Positions 26,302-37,646 of a DNA stretch of 64,000 nt are shown here, in pieces (the stretch's first letter is position 1; each line of letters opens with the position of its first letter). Source of the stretch: Micromonospora citrea (GTDB lineage: Bacteria; Actinomycetota; Actinomycetes; Mycobacteriales; Micromonosporaceae); the NCBI RefSeq assembly GCF_900090315.1, contig NZ_FMHZ01000002.1, forward strand, positions 1,776,501 to 1,840,500, given 5' to 3'. The translations under genes and the position numbers were made by a program. The notes below the pieces were generated by a model. The model saw nothing but the letters and a program-made list of their open reading frames with translations. It had not been told where the DNA came from and ran no database searches.

Positions 26302-26520
26302 GTGAAGCGACCGCGCTTGTACGGGCCCGGCGAGTTGGCCGCCCTGTTCGGCGTGTCACGACAGCGGGTCCTGGAGATCACCCGCAGGCCCGGCTTTCCT
26401 GAACCTGTCGCCCGCCTGATCGGGACGACCGCCTGGGACGCGGACGAGGTGGACGAGCGCGCGAGCCGTGGCCGCGGCCGGCGTCCGCGGAGTCGATCAG
26501 GAACCGTAAGAAACGGATGA
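26302..26520 (+). CDS. small helix-turn-helix protein (AlpA/excisionase-like)
   Basis: The 72-residue product contains a short winged-helix motif, LYGPGELAALFGVSRQRVLE followed by RRPGFPEPVARLIGTTAWDA, matching AlpA/MerR-like HTH_17 proteins. It ends in a basic tail. The GTG start has no strong ribosome site, so the exact start is uncertain. No integrase or phage gene is nearby, so it may be a free-standing regulator. The 26190-26301 gap upstream shows no other gene. Confidence 0.65.
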   Translation: MKRPRLYGPGELAALFGVSRQRVLEITRRPGFPEPVARLIGTTAWDADEVDERASRGRGRRPRSRSGTVRNG

Positions 26521-26550
26521 GCCCCGGGCGCAGAACGCCCGGGGCTCATC
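26516..26550. terminator. bidirectional terminator
   Basis: A 15-bp perfect stem (26516-26530 with 26536-26550) closes a 5-base loop and includes the stop codon of the helix-turn-helix gene. It separates that gene from the convergent nrdJ. Confidence 0.85.
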
Positions 26551-26561
26551 GCGGTCGAACG

Positions 26562-29441
<2,880 letters not shown>

Positions 29442-29507
29442 CTCATCCGCCCCCTCGTCCGCGCGGCCACCCGCCGCGCGATCCGACTGTAAAACTGCTC
29501 AAGAACT

Positions 29508-30008
29508 TCAACTGGTACGGCCGGCGGCCTCGACCGCGTCGGCCCCGGCGCCCTCCCGGGCGCGTGCGGCGGCCCGCAGCGTCTCGATCTCGCGCTCGAA
29601 GTCGGCGAGCGAGTCGAACGACCGGTAGACGCTGGCGAACCGCATGTAGGCGACCTCGTCAAGGTCCCGCAGCGGGCCCAGGATGGCCAGCCCCACCTCG
29701 TGGCTCGGGATCTCGGCGGCCCCCTTGGCCCGGACGGTCTCCTCGACCTTCTGCGCGAGCAGCGCGATCGAGTCGTCGTCCACCGGCCGGCCCTGGCACG
29801 CCTTGCGCACCCCGCCGATGATCTTCGTGCGGCTGAACGGCTCGGTGACCCCGCTGCGCTTGACGACCGCGAGGACCGCCTCCTCCACCGTGGTGAACCG
29901 CTTGCCGCACTCCGGGCAGGAGCGCCGCCGGCGGATCAACTGGCCGTCGTCGGCCTCCCGCGAGTCGACGACCCGGGAGTCAGCGTGTCGGCAGTACGGA
30001 CACCGCAC
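29508..30008 (-). CDS. nrdR: transcriptional repressor of ribonucleotide reductase genes
   Basis: The 166-residue protein has an N-terminal zinc ribbon (Cys3, Cys6, Cys31, Cys34; [18 protein letters not shown]) and an ATP-cone domain ([20 protein letters not shown]). NrdR senses ATP/dATP balance and represses nrd genes. It starts at a GTG, precedes nrdJ on the same strand and diverges from lexA. The C-terminal 25 residues are Ala/Gly-rich. A box resembling NrdR sites lies upstream. Confidence 0.97.
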   Translation of the reverse strand: MRCPYCRHADSRVVDSREADDGQLIRRRRSCPECGKRFTTVEEAVLAVVKRSGVTEPFSRTKIIGGVRKACQGRPVDDDSIALLAQKVEETVRAKGAAEIPSHEVGLAILGPLRDLDEVAYMRFASVYRSFDSLADFEREIETLRAAARAREGAGADAVEAAGRTS

Positions 30009-30167
30009 AGCACCCGACCTCCTTCATCGATCGCGGGCGCGCCGACCGCCTCCCGGGCACGCGGCAGCGCGGCGGAGCCATCTGCCGATGGTCTGCGCCG
30101 TGCCGACGGTACGGGAGTGCGGTCGGTAGTCGAACCCAACCTGTAGGCGACTTACGCCCGTGTGACT

Positions 30168-30182
30168 ACTACATCTAGGGGT
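30168..30182 (-). promoter_or_regulatory. candidate NrdR box upstream of nrdR
   Basis: On the minus strand the site reads ACCCCTAGATGTAGT, close to the actinobacterial NrdR box with a CTAGATGT core. A weaker look-alike lies about 31 bases nearer nrdR (around 30137-30150), the usual spacing of paired boxes. It lies about 160 bases upstream of the nrdR start. Confidence 0.5.
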
Positions 30183-30349
30183 TGACCGTATGCCGCCGAC
30201 GATCCGCGGTCAAGTTGGGCGGCGTGTCCGGCGCGTCACCGCCATCCGGAGTCCACCGGCCACCGCCGCCCACCCGAGGACCAACCGCCGGACACCCCCT
30301 CGGGTTATTCGTCCGGCCGCCCGGAAAGCGTTCGACCGCCGGGCGGATG

Positions 30350-30365
30350 TCGAACACCCGTTCGA
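30350..30365 (+). promoter_or_regulatory. SOS (LexA) box of lexA
   Basis: TCGAACACCCGTTCGA is a perfect match to the actinobacterial SOS palindrome GAAC-N4-GTTC with flanking T-C/G-A. A -10-like TACCAT follows at 30373-30378, so the box overlaps the -35 region and LexA would autorepress. The remaining leader to the start codon is about 260 bases of low-complexity CA/CG-rich DNA. Confidence 0.9.
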
Positions 30366-30645
30366 TCCGACGTACCATTTATCAGAACGTGAGTACGAGC
30401 AGGCCCGTTTTTCACCCCGACACGCCGAGGCGATGTCGTACAGACGTTTGAAAATGACTGATCTCACCTATACGGTCATCAACAACCGGGCGCGGATTCT
30501 GCCGCAACCGGCCACCGGGCACCACCGCGCGCACCCGGCACCGCCGGGGGTGCCAGGCACCACCGACAGCGCCGCCGCACGCACCAGCACCACCGCACGC
30601 ACCACGAGCCGCCAAGGCACCCAGCGCCGACCAGGGAGGACGGAC

Positions 30646-31428
30646 GTGACCGAGGACCGGGCCAGCCGGCCCAAGAGCCCGCAGCAGATCACCGAGGCGG
30701 GCCCGCCGGCCACCCGACGCCGGGGCGCCGCGCGCAGCCGGACCGGGCAGCCCGCCGTGCGCCCGGTCACCCCGGTGGTCAGCGCCTTCCCCGACCCGGC
30801 GACGGTGGACCTCACCGCCCGACAGCGCCGGATCCTGGAGTTCATCCGCACCTGGGTGGACCGGCACGGCTATCCGCCGAGCGTGCGCGAGATCGGCGAG
30901 GCGGTCGGCCTGGTGTCGCCGTCGAGCGTCGCCTACCAGCTCAAGGAGCTGGAGAAGAAGGGCTTCCTGCGCCGCGACCCCAACCGGCCGCGTGCCGTCG
31001 ACGTCCGGGCCCCCGGCGACGTCGACGACGAGCTGACCCGCTCGCAGCGCCCGGCCCCGGCCTACGTGCCGATGCTGGGCCGGATCGCCGCCGGTGGTCC
31101 GATCCTGGCCGAGCAGGCCGTCGAGGACATCTTCCCCCTCCCCCGCGAGCTGGTAGGTGAGGGCGAGGTCTTCATGCTCCAGGTCAAGGGCGACTCGATG
31201 CTCGACGCGGCGATCTGCGACGGCGACTGGGTGGTCGTCCGGCAGCAGCCCACCGCCGACGCCGGCGACATCGTCGCCGCCATGCTCGACGGCGAGGCGA
31301 CGGTCAAGACCTACCGTCGCCGCGACGGGCACGTCTGGCTGATGCCGCAGAACCCGGCCTTCGACCCGATCCCCGGCGACGACGCCACCATCATGGGCCG
31401 GGTCGTCGCGGTGCTGCGCCGGATCTGA
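30646..31428 (+). CDS. lexA: SOS response repressor LexA
   Basis: The 260-residue protein has the winged helix [20 protein letters not shown] and [20 protein letters not shown], the self-cleavage site Ala149-Gly150 ([12 protein letters not shown]), catalytic Ser184 (KGDSMLDA) and Lys221 (ATVKTYRR). RecA filaments trigger its autocleavage to switch on DNA repair genes. The GTG has GGGAGGAC just upstream; the ORF extends in frame another 152 codons but that part is low-complexity leader. Both lexA and recA in this window have SOS boxes. Confidence 0.96.
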   Translation: MTEDRASRPKSPQQITEAGPPATRRRGAARSRTGQPAVRPVTPVVSAFPDPATVDLTARQRRILEFIRTWVDRHGYPPSVREIGEAVGLVSPSSVAYQLKELEKKGFLRRDPNRPRAVDVRAPGDVDDELTRSQRPAPAYVPMLGRIAAGGPILAEQAVEDIFPLPRELVGEGEVFMLQVKGDSMLDAAICDGDWVVVRQQPTADAGDIVAAMLDGEATVKTYRRRDGHVWLMPQNPAFDPIPGDDATIMGRVVAVLRRI

Positions 31429-31709
31429 CCCGGGCCGACCCTCCGGGTGTCCGCCGACGGCGGTCCCCCGTGGGCCGGCCGGCATCAGTGCCCGCGTCGG
31501 GAATCACGCCTGGGCGGTGTCCGGGTCGACCGGCGCCCCGGGCCGCGTCGGGGACCAAGCCGACCGGGCCAGCAAGCCGTGCCCGGCAACCACGCCGGTC
31601 CGGCCAGCCAAGCCAAGCCGGGCTGGCCAGCCAAGCCGGGCCGGCCAGCCAAGCCGGGCCGGGCCGGGAACCGAGCCGGCCGGATCGGGTATCGGGCCCC
31701 GTGCGTAGT
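31429..31709. repeat. intergenic region with short tandem repeats
   Basis: The gap between the convergent lexA and beta-propeller genes contains three 18-base units of the type GCCAAGCCGGGCYGGCCA at 31612-31665, preceded by looser AAGCC/CCGG repeats. No gene and no clean terminator hairpin were identified. Confidence 0.7.
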
Positions 31710-33431
31710 TCAGTAACGGTCGCCCCGGTAGCTCCGGCCGCTGCCGGGCGGCTGGCCGTAGGGGGCGCCGCGACCATCGTCGTAGCCGTCGTCGCGCCGG
31801 CGGGCCGGGCGCTGGCCACGAGGATCCGGCTCGCCCCGGCGCGGTGGTTCCGCCCGACCGCCGCCGGGGCCCGGTTGGCCGCCGTAGACGCCGCCACCGG
31901 AACGCCCGCCACCCTGGCGACCGCCGCCACCGCCGGCAGGGCCAACGGGGCCGGGCTGCCGGCCGCCGCCGTAGACCCCGCCACCGGCCGGGCGGCCACC
32001 ACCGCCGTAGGTGCCACCGCCCGCCGGTCGACCGCCACCGTAGACGCCGCCACCGGCCGGCGCGGCCCCGCCGCGTCCACCGGCCGGCACCGCACCGCCG
32101 CGACCGCCGCCCGGCGGCACCGCACCGCCGCGACCGCCGCCCGGCGGCACCGCGCCGCCGCGACCGCCGTACACGCCGCCGGAGGGCGCGCCGCCGTAGA
32201 CGCCGCCGCGCGCCCGGTCGCCGGGCGGCAGGTAGTCGTCGTCCGCCAGGCCCCTTAGGTCGTCGGCGGGGGCATCGTGACGATCCGGGCCGTCGCCGTC
32301 GCGCCTCGGGGCGGCCGGTTTGCGCCGGGCCCGCAGGATGCCGAAGACGCCGGCCGCCACCATCAGCGCACCGACCACGCCGACCGCGGCGATCAGGTAC
32401 GTGATGTCGGCCAGGCTGAGACCGTCGAGCCAGGACTGACCGGCCGCCTTCTTCTGCCCGTCGCCCTCGCCGGCCAGCGGCTTCGCGCCCTCCGTGGACG
32501 GGGTGTAGGCGAGGATGTCGACCGCCTCGCCGTCGTCGAGCTGGCCGCCGTCGGACACGGTGAGGAAGGTCTTGCCGTCCGGCGTGTAGGCGATCGCCTC
32601 ACCGAACGGGTCGGCCAGCGCCGTCACCCGTGGCTTGCCGGTGGTCAGGGCCGCGACGATGTCGCCGCCGGCCACGTCGTACTCGAAGGCGTCGGCGTAG
32701 GTGCGCACCACCACCCGGGACCCGTCGGGGGACCGCGCCGCTCCGGTGATCGCCACCCGGCCCGGTGCGCCGAGCCGATTGTCCGTGTCCGTCCTCGGCA
32801 GGGTGATCTCGCCGACCTTCTTCATCGGCACCGGTTCGGTGTCCCCGCTCTTCATCTTCGCGGCGGGGGTGAAGATCTGCGCCTTGCCCGACATCACCTT
32901 AGTGATGATCAGTGGGTTGCCGTCGTCGCCGATCAGCAGCGCCTCGGCGTCGTGCGGCTTGCGCTCGGGATAGGAGAGTCGGTGCAGCACCGGCCGCTTG
33001 GACCCGCTGACCGGCATGCTCCACAGCGCCACCCGGTCACGGCGCTCCCGGCTGGTGATGTTGTCACCCGTGTCGGCGATCCAGAGCGTCCTGCCGTCGG
33101 GAGAGAGCGCCAGGTCCTCCGTGTCGAACGGCCCCTGCCCGGAGTAGCGGACCGGCTCCTTGGCGATCCCGCACTTGCTGTCGAGGAAGAAGACCCGCTT
33201 GCGGCTCTCCACCTCGGTGCCGTCGTTGATCACGATGTAGCCGGTCCTGGTGGCGACCAGGCCCGACAGCTCCCGCAGCCGCTCGTCGGTCACCGTGCAC
33301 CGCTTCTTGCCCGGGGCGGCCGCGAGCGGGGACGAGGCCGAGGCGGGCGCCGCCGAGGCGACCCCTGCACACGCCACGGTCGCCCCCAGCAAGCCGAGGG
33401 CGACCGTGACCGAAGAAACAGCGCGGCGCAT
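31710..33431 (-). CDS. secreted, membrane-anchored beta-propeller protein with glycine-rich cytoplasmic tail
   Basis: The 573-residue product has a signal peptide (MRRAVSSVTVALGLLGATVA, cleavage near residue 28), an extracellular repeat domain with several DGRTLWIADTGDN-type blades (residues 45-320), one transmembrane helix (ITYLIAAVGVVGALMVAAGV near 345-370) and an intracellular tail of about 200 residues made of repeats such as GGGVYGG and RGGAVPPGG. The propeller resembles NHL/esterase-like phytase folds; no catalytic residues were identified. The tail probably is disordered. Function unknown. Confidence 0.85.
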   Translation of the reverse strand: MRRAVSSVTVALGLLGATVACAGVASAAPASASSPLAAAPGKKRCTVTDERLRELSGLVATRTGYIVINDGTEVESRKRVFFLDSKCGIAKEPVRYSGQGPFDTEDLALSPDGRTLWIADTGDNITSRERRDRVALWSMPVSGSKRPVLHRLSYPERKPHDAEALLIGDDGNPLIITKVMSGKAQIFTPAAKMKSGDTEPVPMKKVGEITLPRTDTDNRLGAPGRVAITGAARSPDGSRVVVRTYADAFEYDVAGGDIVAALTTGKPRVTALADPFGEAIAYTPDGKTFLTVSDGGQLDDGEAVDILAYTPSTEGAKPLAGEGDGQKKAAGQSWLDGLSLADITYLIAAVGVVGALMVAAGVFGILRARRKPAAPRRDGDGPDRHDAPADDLRGLADDDYLPPGDRARGGVYGGAPSGGVYGGRGGAVPPGGGRGGAVPPGGGRGGAVPAGGRGGAAPAGGGVYGGGRPAGGGTYGGGGRPAGGGVYGGGRQPGPVGPAGGGGGRQGGGRSGGGVYGGQPGPGGGRAEPPRRGEPDPRGQRPARRRDDGYDDGRGAPYGQPPGSGRSYRGDRY

Positions 33432-33482
33432 TGAATCAGTGTCGCATGCCGCAGGTTTCCGCCGGGTGACGCCGGGACGCCG

Positions 33483-34937
33483 TCACCGTGCCGCGGCGAC
33501 CGCCTGATCCTCCGGCGTCGTCCGGAACGGAGCCAGCTCGGCGGCGAGCGCGTCGCCCACCCGGACGTGCACCAGCGTCCCCTCCGGCAGGTGGGAGGTG
33601 CTCAGCACCTCGCCCTGCCGGTGCACCCGCGCGACCAGGTCACCCCGGTCGTACGGCAGCACCGCGCGGACCTCCACCGCCGGGCGGGGCAGCCGCGCCT
33701 CGACGGCCTCGCGCAGCCCGTCGATCCCGCGGCCCGTGTGCGCGGAGACGAAGACCGCCTCCGGCCAGAGCCGCTTGAGCCGAAGCAGCGTCTCCTCGTC
33801 GGCGGCGTCGGTCTTGTTGACCACCAGCAGCTCGGGCAGCCGGTCGGCGCCCACCTCGGAGAGCACCTCGCGGACCGCGCGGACCTGCTCCTCCGGGTCC
33901 GGGTGGGTGCCGTCGACGACGTGCACCACCAGGTCGGCCTCGGCCACCTCCTCAAGCGTGGAGCGGAACGCCTCGACGATCTGGTGCGGCAGGTGTCGGA
34001 CGAAGCCCACCGTGTCGGAGAGCGTGTAGAGCCGCCCGTCCGAGGTGGTGGCCTTGCGGGTGGTCGGGTCGAGGGTGGCGAAGAGGGCGTTCTCGACCAG
34101 CACGCCCGCCCCGGTCAGCCGGTTGAGCAGGCTCGACTTTCCGGCGTTGGTGTAGCCGGCGATGGCGACCGCCGGAACGGCGTTGCGGGACCGCCGGGCG
34201 CGCTTGGTCTGGCGTACCGTCTTCATGCCCTTGATCTCCCGGCGCAGCCGGGCGATGCGGTGGCGGATCCGGCGTCGGTCGGTCTCCAGCTTGGTCTCAC
34301 CGGGACCGCGCAGGCCCACGCCGCCGCCCGCGCCCCCGCCGCGACCGCTGCCACCGGTCTGCCGGGAGAGCGTCTCACCCCAACCGCGCAGGCGGGGGAG
34401 CAGGTATTCGAGCTGGGCCAGCTCGACCTGCGCCTTGCCCTCCTTGCTCTTGGCGTGCTGGGCGAAGATGTCGAGGATCAGCGCGGTGCGGTCGACCACC
34501 TTGACCTTGGTGCGCTGCTCCAGGTTGCGCAGCTGGGACGGCGACAGCTCACCGTCGCAGATCACCGTGTCGGCGCCGCTGGAGAGCACGACCGAGCCGA
34601 GGTCGTCGACCTTGCCCCGGCCGATGTAGGTGGCCGGGTCGGGGCGGCTGCGCCGCTGGATCAGCCCTTCGAGCACCTGCGAGCCGGCGGTCTCCGCCAG
34701 CGCGGCGAGCTCGGTGAGGGAGTTCTCGGCGTCGTTCTGGGTACCCTCGGTCCAGACACCGACCAGCACGACGCGCTCCAGGCGCAGCTGGCGGTATTCG
34801 ACCTCGGTGATGTCGGCGAGCTCGGTGGAGAGGCCAGGGACCCGCCGCAGTGCCTGCCGCTCTGACAGCTCGAACTCCCCGGTGGTGGCGTCGAGCTCGT
34901 CGTCGGTGTGGGGGAGGAAGGTCTCCTGGTTGGTCAA
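33483..34937 (-). CDS. hflX: ribosome-associated GTPase HflX
   Basis: The 484-residue protein has the HflX domain (TYIGRGKVDDLGSVVLSSGA; a long coiled coil with GPGETKLETDRR), then a G domain with G1 (AGYTNAGKSSLLNRL), G3 (DTVGF) and G4 (NKTD). HflX splits stalled or hibernating ribosomes and affects antibiotic tolerance in actinobacteria. The TTG start at 34937 is chosen because AGGAGAT lies five bases upstream; an upstream ATG adds 28 non-conserved codons. It diverges from the malic enzyme gene. Confidence 0.95.
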   Translation of the reverse strand: MTNQETFLPHTDDELDATTGEFELSERQALRRVPGLSTELADITEVEYRQLRLERVVLVGVWTEGTQNDAENSLTELAALAETAGSQVLEGLIQRRSRPDPATYIGRGKVDDLGSVVLSSGADTVICDGELSPSQLRNLEQRTKVKVVDRTALILDIFAQHAKSKEGKAQVELAQLEYLLPRLRGWGETLSRQTGGSGRGGGAGGGVGLRGPGETKLETDRRRIRHRIARLRREIKGMKTVRQTKRARRSRNAVPAVAIAGYTNAGKSSLLNRLTGAGVLVENALFATLDPTTRKATTSDGRLYTLSDTVGFVRHLPHQIVEAFRSTLEEVAEADLVVHVVDGTHPDPEEQVRAVREVLSEVGADRLPELLVVNKTDAADEETLLRLKRLWPEAVFVSAHTGRGIDGLREAVEARLPRPAVEVRAVLPYDRGDLVARVHRQGEVLSTSHLPEGTLVHVRVGDALAAELAPFRTTPEDQAVAAAR

Positions 34938-35132
34938 GCTGATCTCCTGTCCGTTCTGCCCCGTACGCGCAGGTTCTGTCGCGTACCGAGCAATCCTGAC
35001 ATGTGTCAACGCCGGACGCACCTCCTATATGCCCACCCTGACGCGCCACAAAAGTGGGGGCGGCCCGTCGGCCCGCCCGGGTGGGCGAGTAGAAATGCGG
35101 TGCGAGCCGCTCAGCGTCGACGGAGGGATCCT

Positions 35133-36599
35133 GTGGCCATCACCCGACTTCCGAGTGCCGGATTCTCGATCACCATCCGGATCGCCGTGCCCGCGGACGC
35201 CTCCTCGATCGGCCGGCTGACCACCTCCGTCGGCGAGGCCGGTGCGATCGTCACCGCGCTCGACGTGGTGGACTCCGATCCCACGCACGTGCTCGTCGAC
35301 CTGACCTGCGACACCGCCGACGCCAGCCACGCCGACCAGGTGGTCGACGCGCTGACCGCGCTGGACGGCGTGGACGTGCGCAAGGTCTCCGACCGCACGT
35401 TCCTGCTGCACCTCGGCGGCAAGATCGAGGTCAGCTCGAAGGTGGCGCTGCGCACCCGCGACGAACTGTCCCGCGCGTACACGCCGGGGGTGGCGCGGGT
35501 CTGCCAGGCGATCGCCGAGAACCCGGCCGACGCCCGCCGGCTGACCATCAAGCGCAACACCGTGGCCGTGGTCAGCGACGGCTCGGCCGTACTGGGCCTG
35601 GGCAACCTCGGCCCGGCCGCGTCGCTGCCGGTGATGGAGGGCAAGGCGGCGCTGTTCAAGCGCTTCGGCGGGGTGGACGCCTGGCCGGTGGTGCTCGACA
35701 CCCAGGACACCGACGAGATCGTCCAGATCGTCAAGGCCATCGCCCCGGCGTACGGCGGGATCAACCTGGAGGACATCGCCGCGCCCCGCTGCTTCGAGAT
35801 CGAGGCGCGGCTGCGTGAGGCGCTGGACATCCCGGTCTTCCACGACGACCAGCACGGCACGGCGATCTGCGTGCTGGCCGCGCTGACCAACGCGCTGCGC
35901 GTCGTGGGCAAGCAGCTCGCGGACGTCCGGGTCGTGGTCTCCGGCGCGGGCGCGGCCGGCACCGCGATCATGAAGCTGCTGCTGCGCCAGGGCGTGGGCG
36001 ACATCATCGCGTACGACCGGCAGGGCGCCCTGCACCGCGGCCAGAGCGGGCTCAACCCGGCCTGGCAGTGGCTGGCCGAGCACACCAACAAGGAGAACTA
36101 CTCCGGCGACCTGGCCGGGGCGGTCCGCGACGCCGACGTCTTCATCGGGGTCAGCGCCCCGAACCTGCTCACCGGCGACGACATCGCCACGATGGCCAAG
36201 GACGCGATCGTGTTCGCGCTGGCCAACCCCGACCCGGAGGTCGACCCGCGCGAGGCGCGCAAGCACGCCGCCGTGGTCGCCACCGGCCGCTCCGACCAGC
36301 CGAACCAGATCAACAACGTGCTGGCCTTCCCGGGCGTCTTCCGCGGCATGCTGGACGCGCACGCCGAGGAGTTCACCGAGGAGATGGCGATCGCGGCGGC
36401 CCGGGCCATCGCGGACGTCGTCGGCGAGGACAAGATCAACCCGACGGTGATCGTACCCAGCGTCTTCGACTCGCGGGTCGCCCCGGCGGTCGCGGCGGCC
36501 GTCCGCGCCGCCGCGCAGAACCCGGCCCCGGCCCCCGCCGCCGACCCGGGCCCCGCCGACCTCCCCGAGATCGCCGCCGAGGCCAGCGCCACCCCGTAA
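35133..36599 (+). CDS. NAD(P)-dependent malic enzyme with N-terminal ACT-like domain
   Basis: The 488-residue protein starts with a regulatory ACT-like domain (about residues 8-80), followed by the malic enzyme domain (SRAYTPGVARVCQAIAENP, NLGPAASLPVMEGKAALFK, FHDDQHGTAICVLAAL) and the NAD(P)-binding domain (VSGAGAAGTAIMKLLL). It decarboxylates malate to pyruvate, linking the TCA cycle with pyruvate pools. GGAGGG lies six bases before the GTG. The C-terminal 30 residues are Ala/Pro-rich. An inverted repeat of family 2 follows. Confidence 0.93.
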   Translation: MAITRLPSAGFSITIRIAVPADASSIGRLTTSVGEAGAIVTALDVVDSDPTHVLVDLTCDTADASHADQVVDALTALDGVDVRKVSDRTFLLHLGGKIEVSSKVALRTRDELSRAYTPGVARVCQAIAENPADARRLTIKRNTVAVVSDGSAVLGLGNLGPAASLPVMEGKAALFKRFGGVDAWPVVLDTQDTDEIVQIVKAIAPAYGGINLEDIAAPRCFEIEARLREALDIPVFHDDQHGTAICVLAALTNALRVVGKQLADVRVVVSGAGAAGTAIMKLLLRQGVGDIIAYDRQGALHRGQSGLNPAWQWLAEHTNKENYSGDLAGAVRDADVFIGVSAPNLLTGDDIATMAKDAIVFALANPDPEVDPREARKHAAVVATGRSDQPNQINNVLAFPGVFRGMLDAHAEEFTEEMAIAAARAIADVVGEDKINPTVIVPSVFDSRVAPAVAAAVRAAAQNPAPAPAADPGPADLPEIAAEASATP

Positions 36600-36654
36600 A
36601 AACCCACCCCGCGCCCTCCGCCCGCGCCCGCCGACCCGCGCGCCCGCCCTCCGC

Positions 36655-36721
36655 CGCGTTGATCATGACGTTAGCGCGTCCGGAAAGCGCTCTCTCAGCC
36701 GGTAACGTCATGATCAACGCG
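36655..36721. repeat. intergenic inverted repeat, family 2, copy b
   Basis: Perfect 19-bp arms, GCGTTGATCATGACGTTA (36656-36673) and TAACGTCATGATCAACGC (36703-36720) plus one closing pair, flank a 29-base loop. It lies between the convergent malic enzyme and dapF genes. The GTTGA-CATGA-GTT arm sequence recalls the repeat at 9606. Confidence 0.9.
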
Positions 36722-36727
36722 CGCAAG

Positions 36728-36772
36728 GGCGGGGGTGGGGGTGGGGGTGGGGGCGGGGGCGGACCGAGGGCC
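36728..36772. repeat. G-tract array, potential G-quadruplex
   Basis: Seven runs of three to five G separated by single T or C lie just after the inverted repeat and before the dapF stop codon. Such spacing is compatible with a G-quadruplex on the plus strand. On the dapF transcript the sequence would be C-rich. Confidence 0.7.
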
Positions 36773-36790
36773 GGGGTGGGCCGGGTGGGG

Positions 36791-37639
36791 TCAGGGGGTG
36801 GTCAGGGTGGTGGGGTTCAGGGTGCCGGTGGCCACCAGGGTGGCGGGGCCGGCCAGCCAGCAGGAATCCTCCGTCACCGTGACCGAGAGCCGGCCGCCCG
36901 GAACGTCCACCGCCATCACCCCGGTCTCCCGGCCGGCGTCGCGCAGGGCCACGGCGGCCACCGCGCAGGCGCCGGTGCCGCAGGAGAGCGTCTCGGCGGA
37001 GCCGCGCTCGTACACGCGCATCAGCACGTGGCCGTCGGCGCCGTCGACCGGCTCGCCCGGCGCGGTGAACTCCACGTTCACCCCGGCCGGGAAGACCGTC
37101 GGGTCGACCTCGGGAGCCCGCGTGAGGTCCAACGCGGGCAGCTCCAGCCCGGCCGGCAGCGCGCAGACCAGGTGCGGGTTGCCCACGTCCACCGCGGTCC
37201 CGGGCAGGGTCAGCCCGCCGAGGCTGGCGTTCGCCGTGTCGTACAGCCGGGGGCGGCGCATCTCGACGGCGATGGCGTCGGCCGTGACCAGCGCGCGCAC
37301 GACGCCGGCCCGAGTGGCCACCGGCAGCGCCTCACCCGCCGGCTCGGCGAGCCCGGCGGCGAGCAGGTAGCGGACGAAGACCCGGGCGCCGTTGCCGCAC
37401 ATCTCGGCGAACGACCCGTCGGCGTTCCAGTAGTCCATGAACCACTCGGCCTCGCCGGCCAGGTCGGCGCCCTCGGGGTGCTTCGCCGCCCGGACGACCC
37501 GCAGCACGCCGTCGCCGCCGATCCCGCGCCGCCGGTCGCAGAGCGCCGCGACCAGGCCGGGCGTCAGCTCCAGCCGGTCGTCGGGGTCGGGCAGGATGAC
37601 GAAGTCGTTGCCGGTGCCGTGGCCCTTGGTGAACTGCAC
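36791..37639 (-). CDS. dapF: diaminopimelate epimerase
   Basis: DapF converts LL- to meso-diaminopimelate for peptidoglycan and lysine. The 282-residue protein opens MQFTKGHGTGNDFVILPDPD and has both catalytic cysteines in AEMCGNGARVF and LSCGTGACAV, in two pseudo-symmetric halves. It starts at a GTG with GGGGG upstream and follows miaA by 8 bases on the same strand, a linkage typical of actinomycetes. Confidence 0.96.
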   Translation of the reverse strand: MQFTKGHGTGNDFVILPDPDDRLELTPGLVAALCDRRRGIGGDGVLRVVRAAKHPEGADLAGEAEWFMDYWNADGSFAEMCGNGARVFVRYLLAAGLAEPAGEALPVATRAGVVRALVTADAIAVEMRRPRLYDTANASLGGLTLPGTAVDVGNPHLVCALPAGLELPALDLTRAPEVDPTVFPAGVNVEFTAPGEPVDGADGHVLMRVYERGSAETLSCGTGACAVAAVALRDAGRETGVMAVDVPGGRLSVTVTEDSCWLAGPATLVATGTLNPTTLTTP

Positions 37640-37646
37640 GCCCCCA

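Noticed and set aside
26302..26520. Mobile element marked by an excisionase-like protein
   Set aside because: No integrase, transposase, att repeat or phage gene is nearby, so the helix-turn-helix protein alone does not support an element.
29442..29507. Cobalamin riboswitch before nrdJ
   Set aside because: The gap to nrdR is only 66 bases, too short for the aptamer, and no B12-box sequence was seen there.
30190..30645. 152-codon N-terminal extension of LexA
   Set aside because: It contains the SOS box, promoter and low-complexity sequence; the GTG at 30646 has a good ribosome site and family length.
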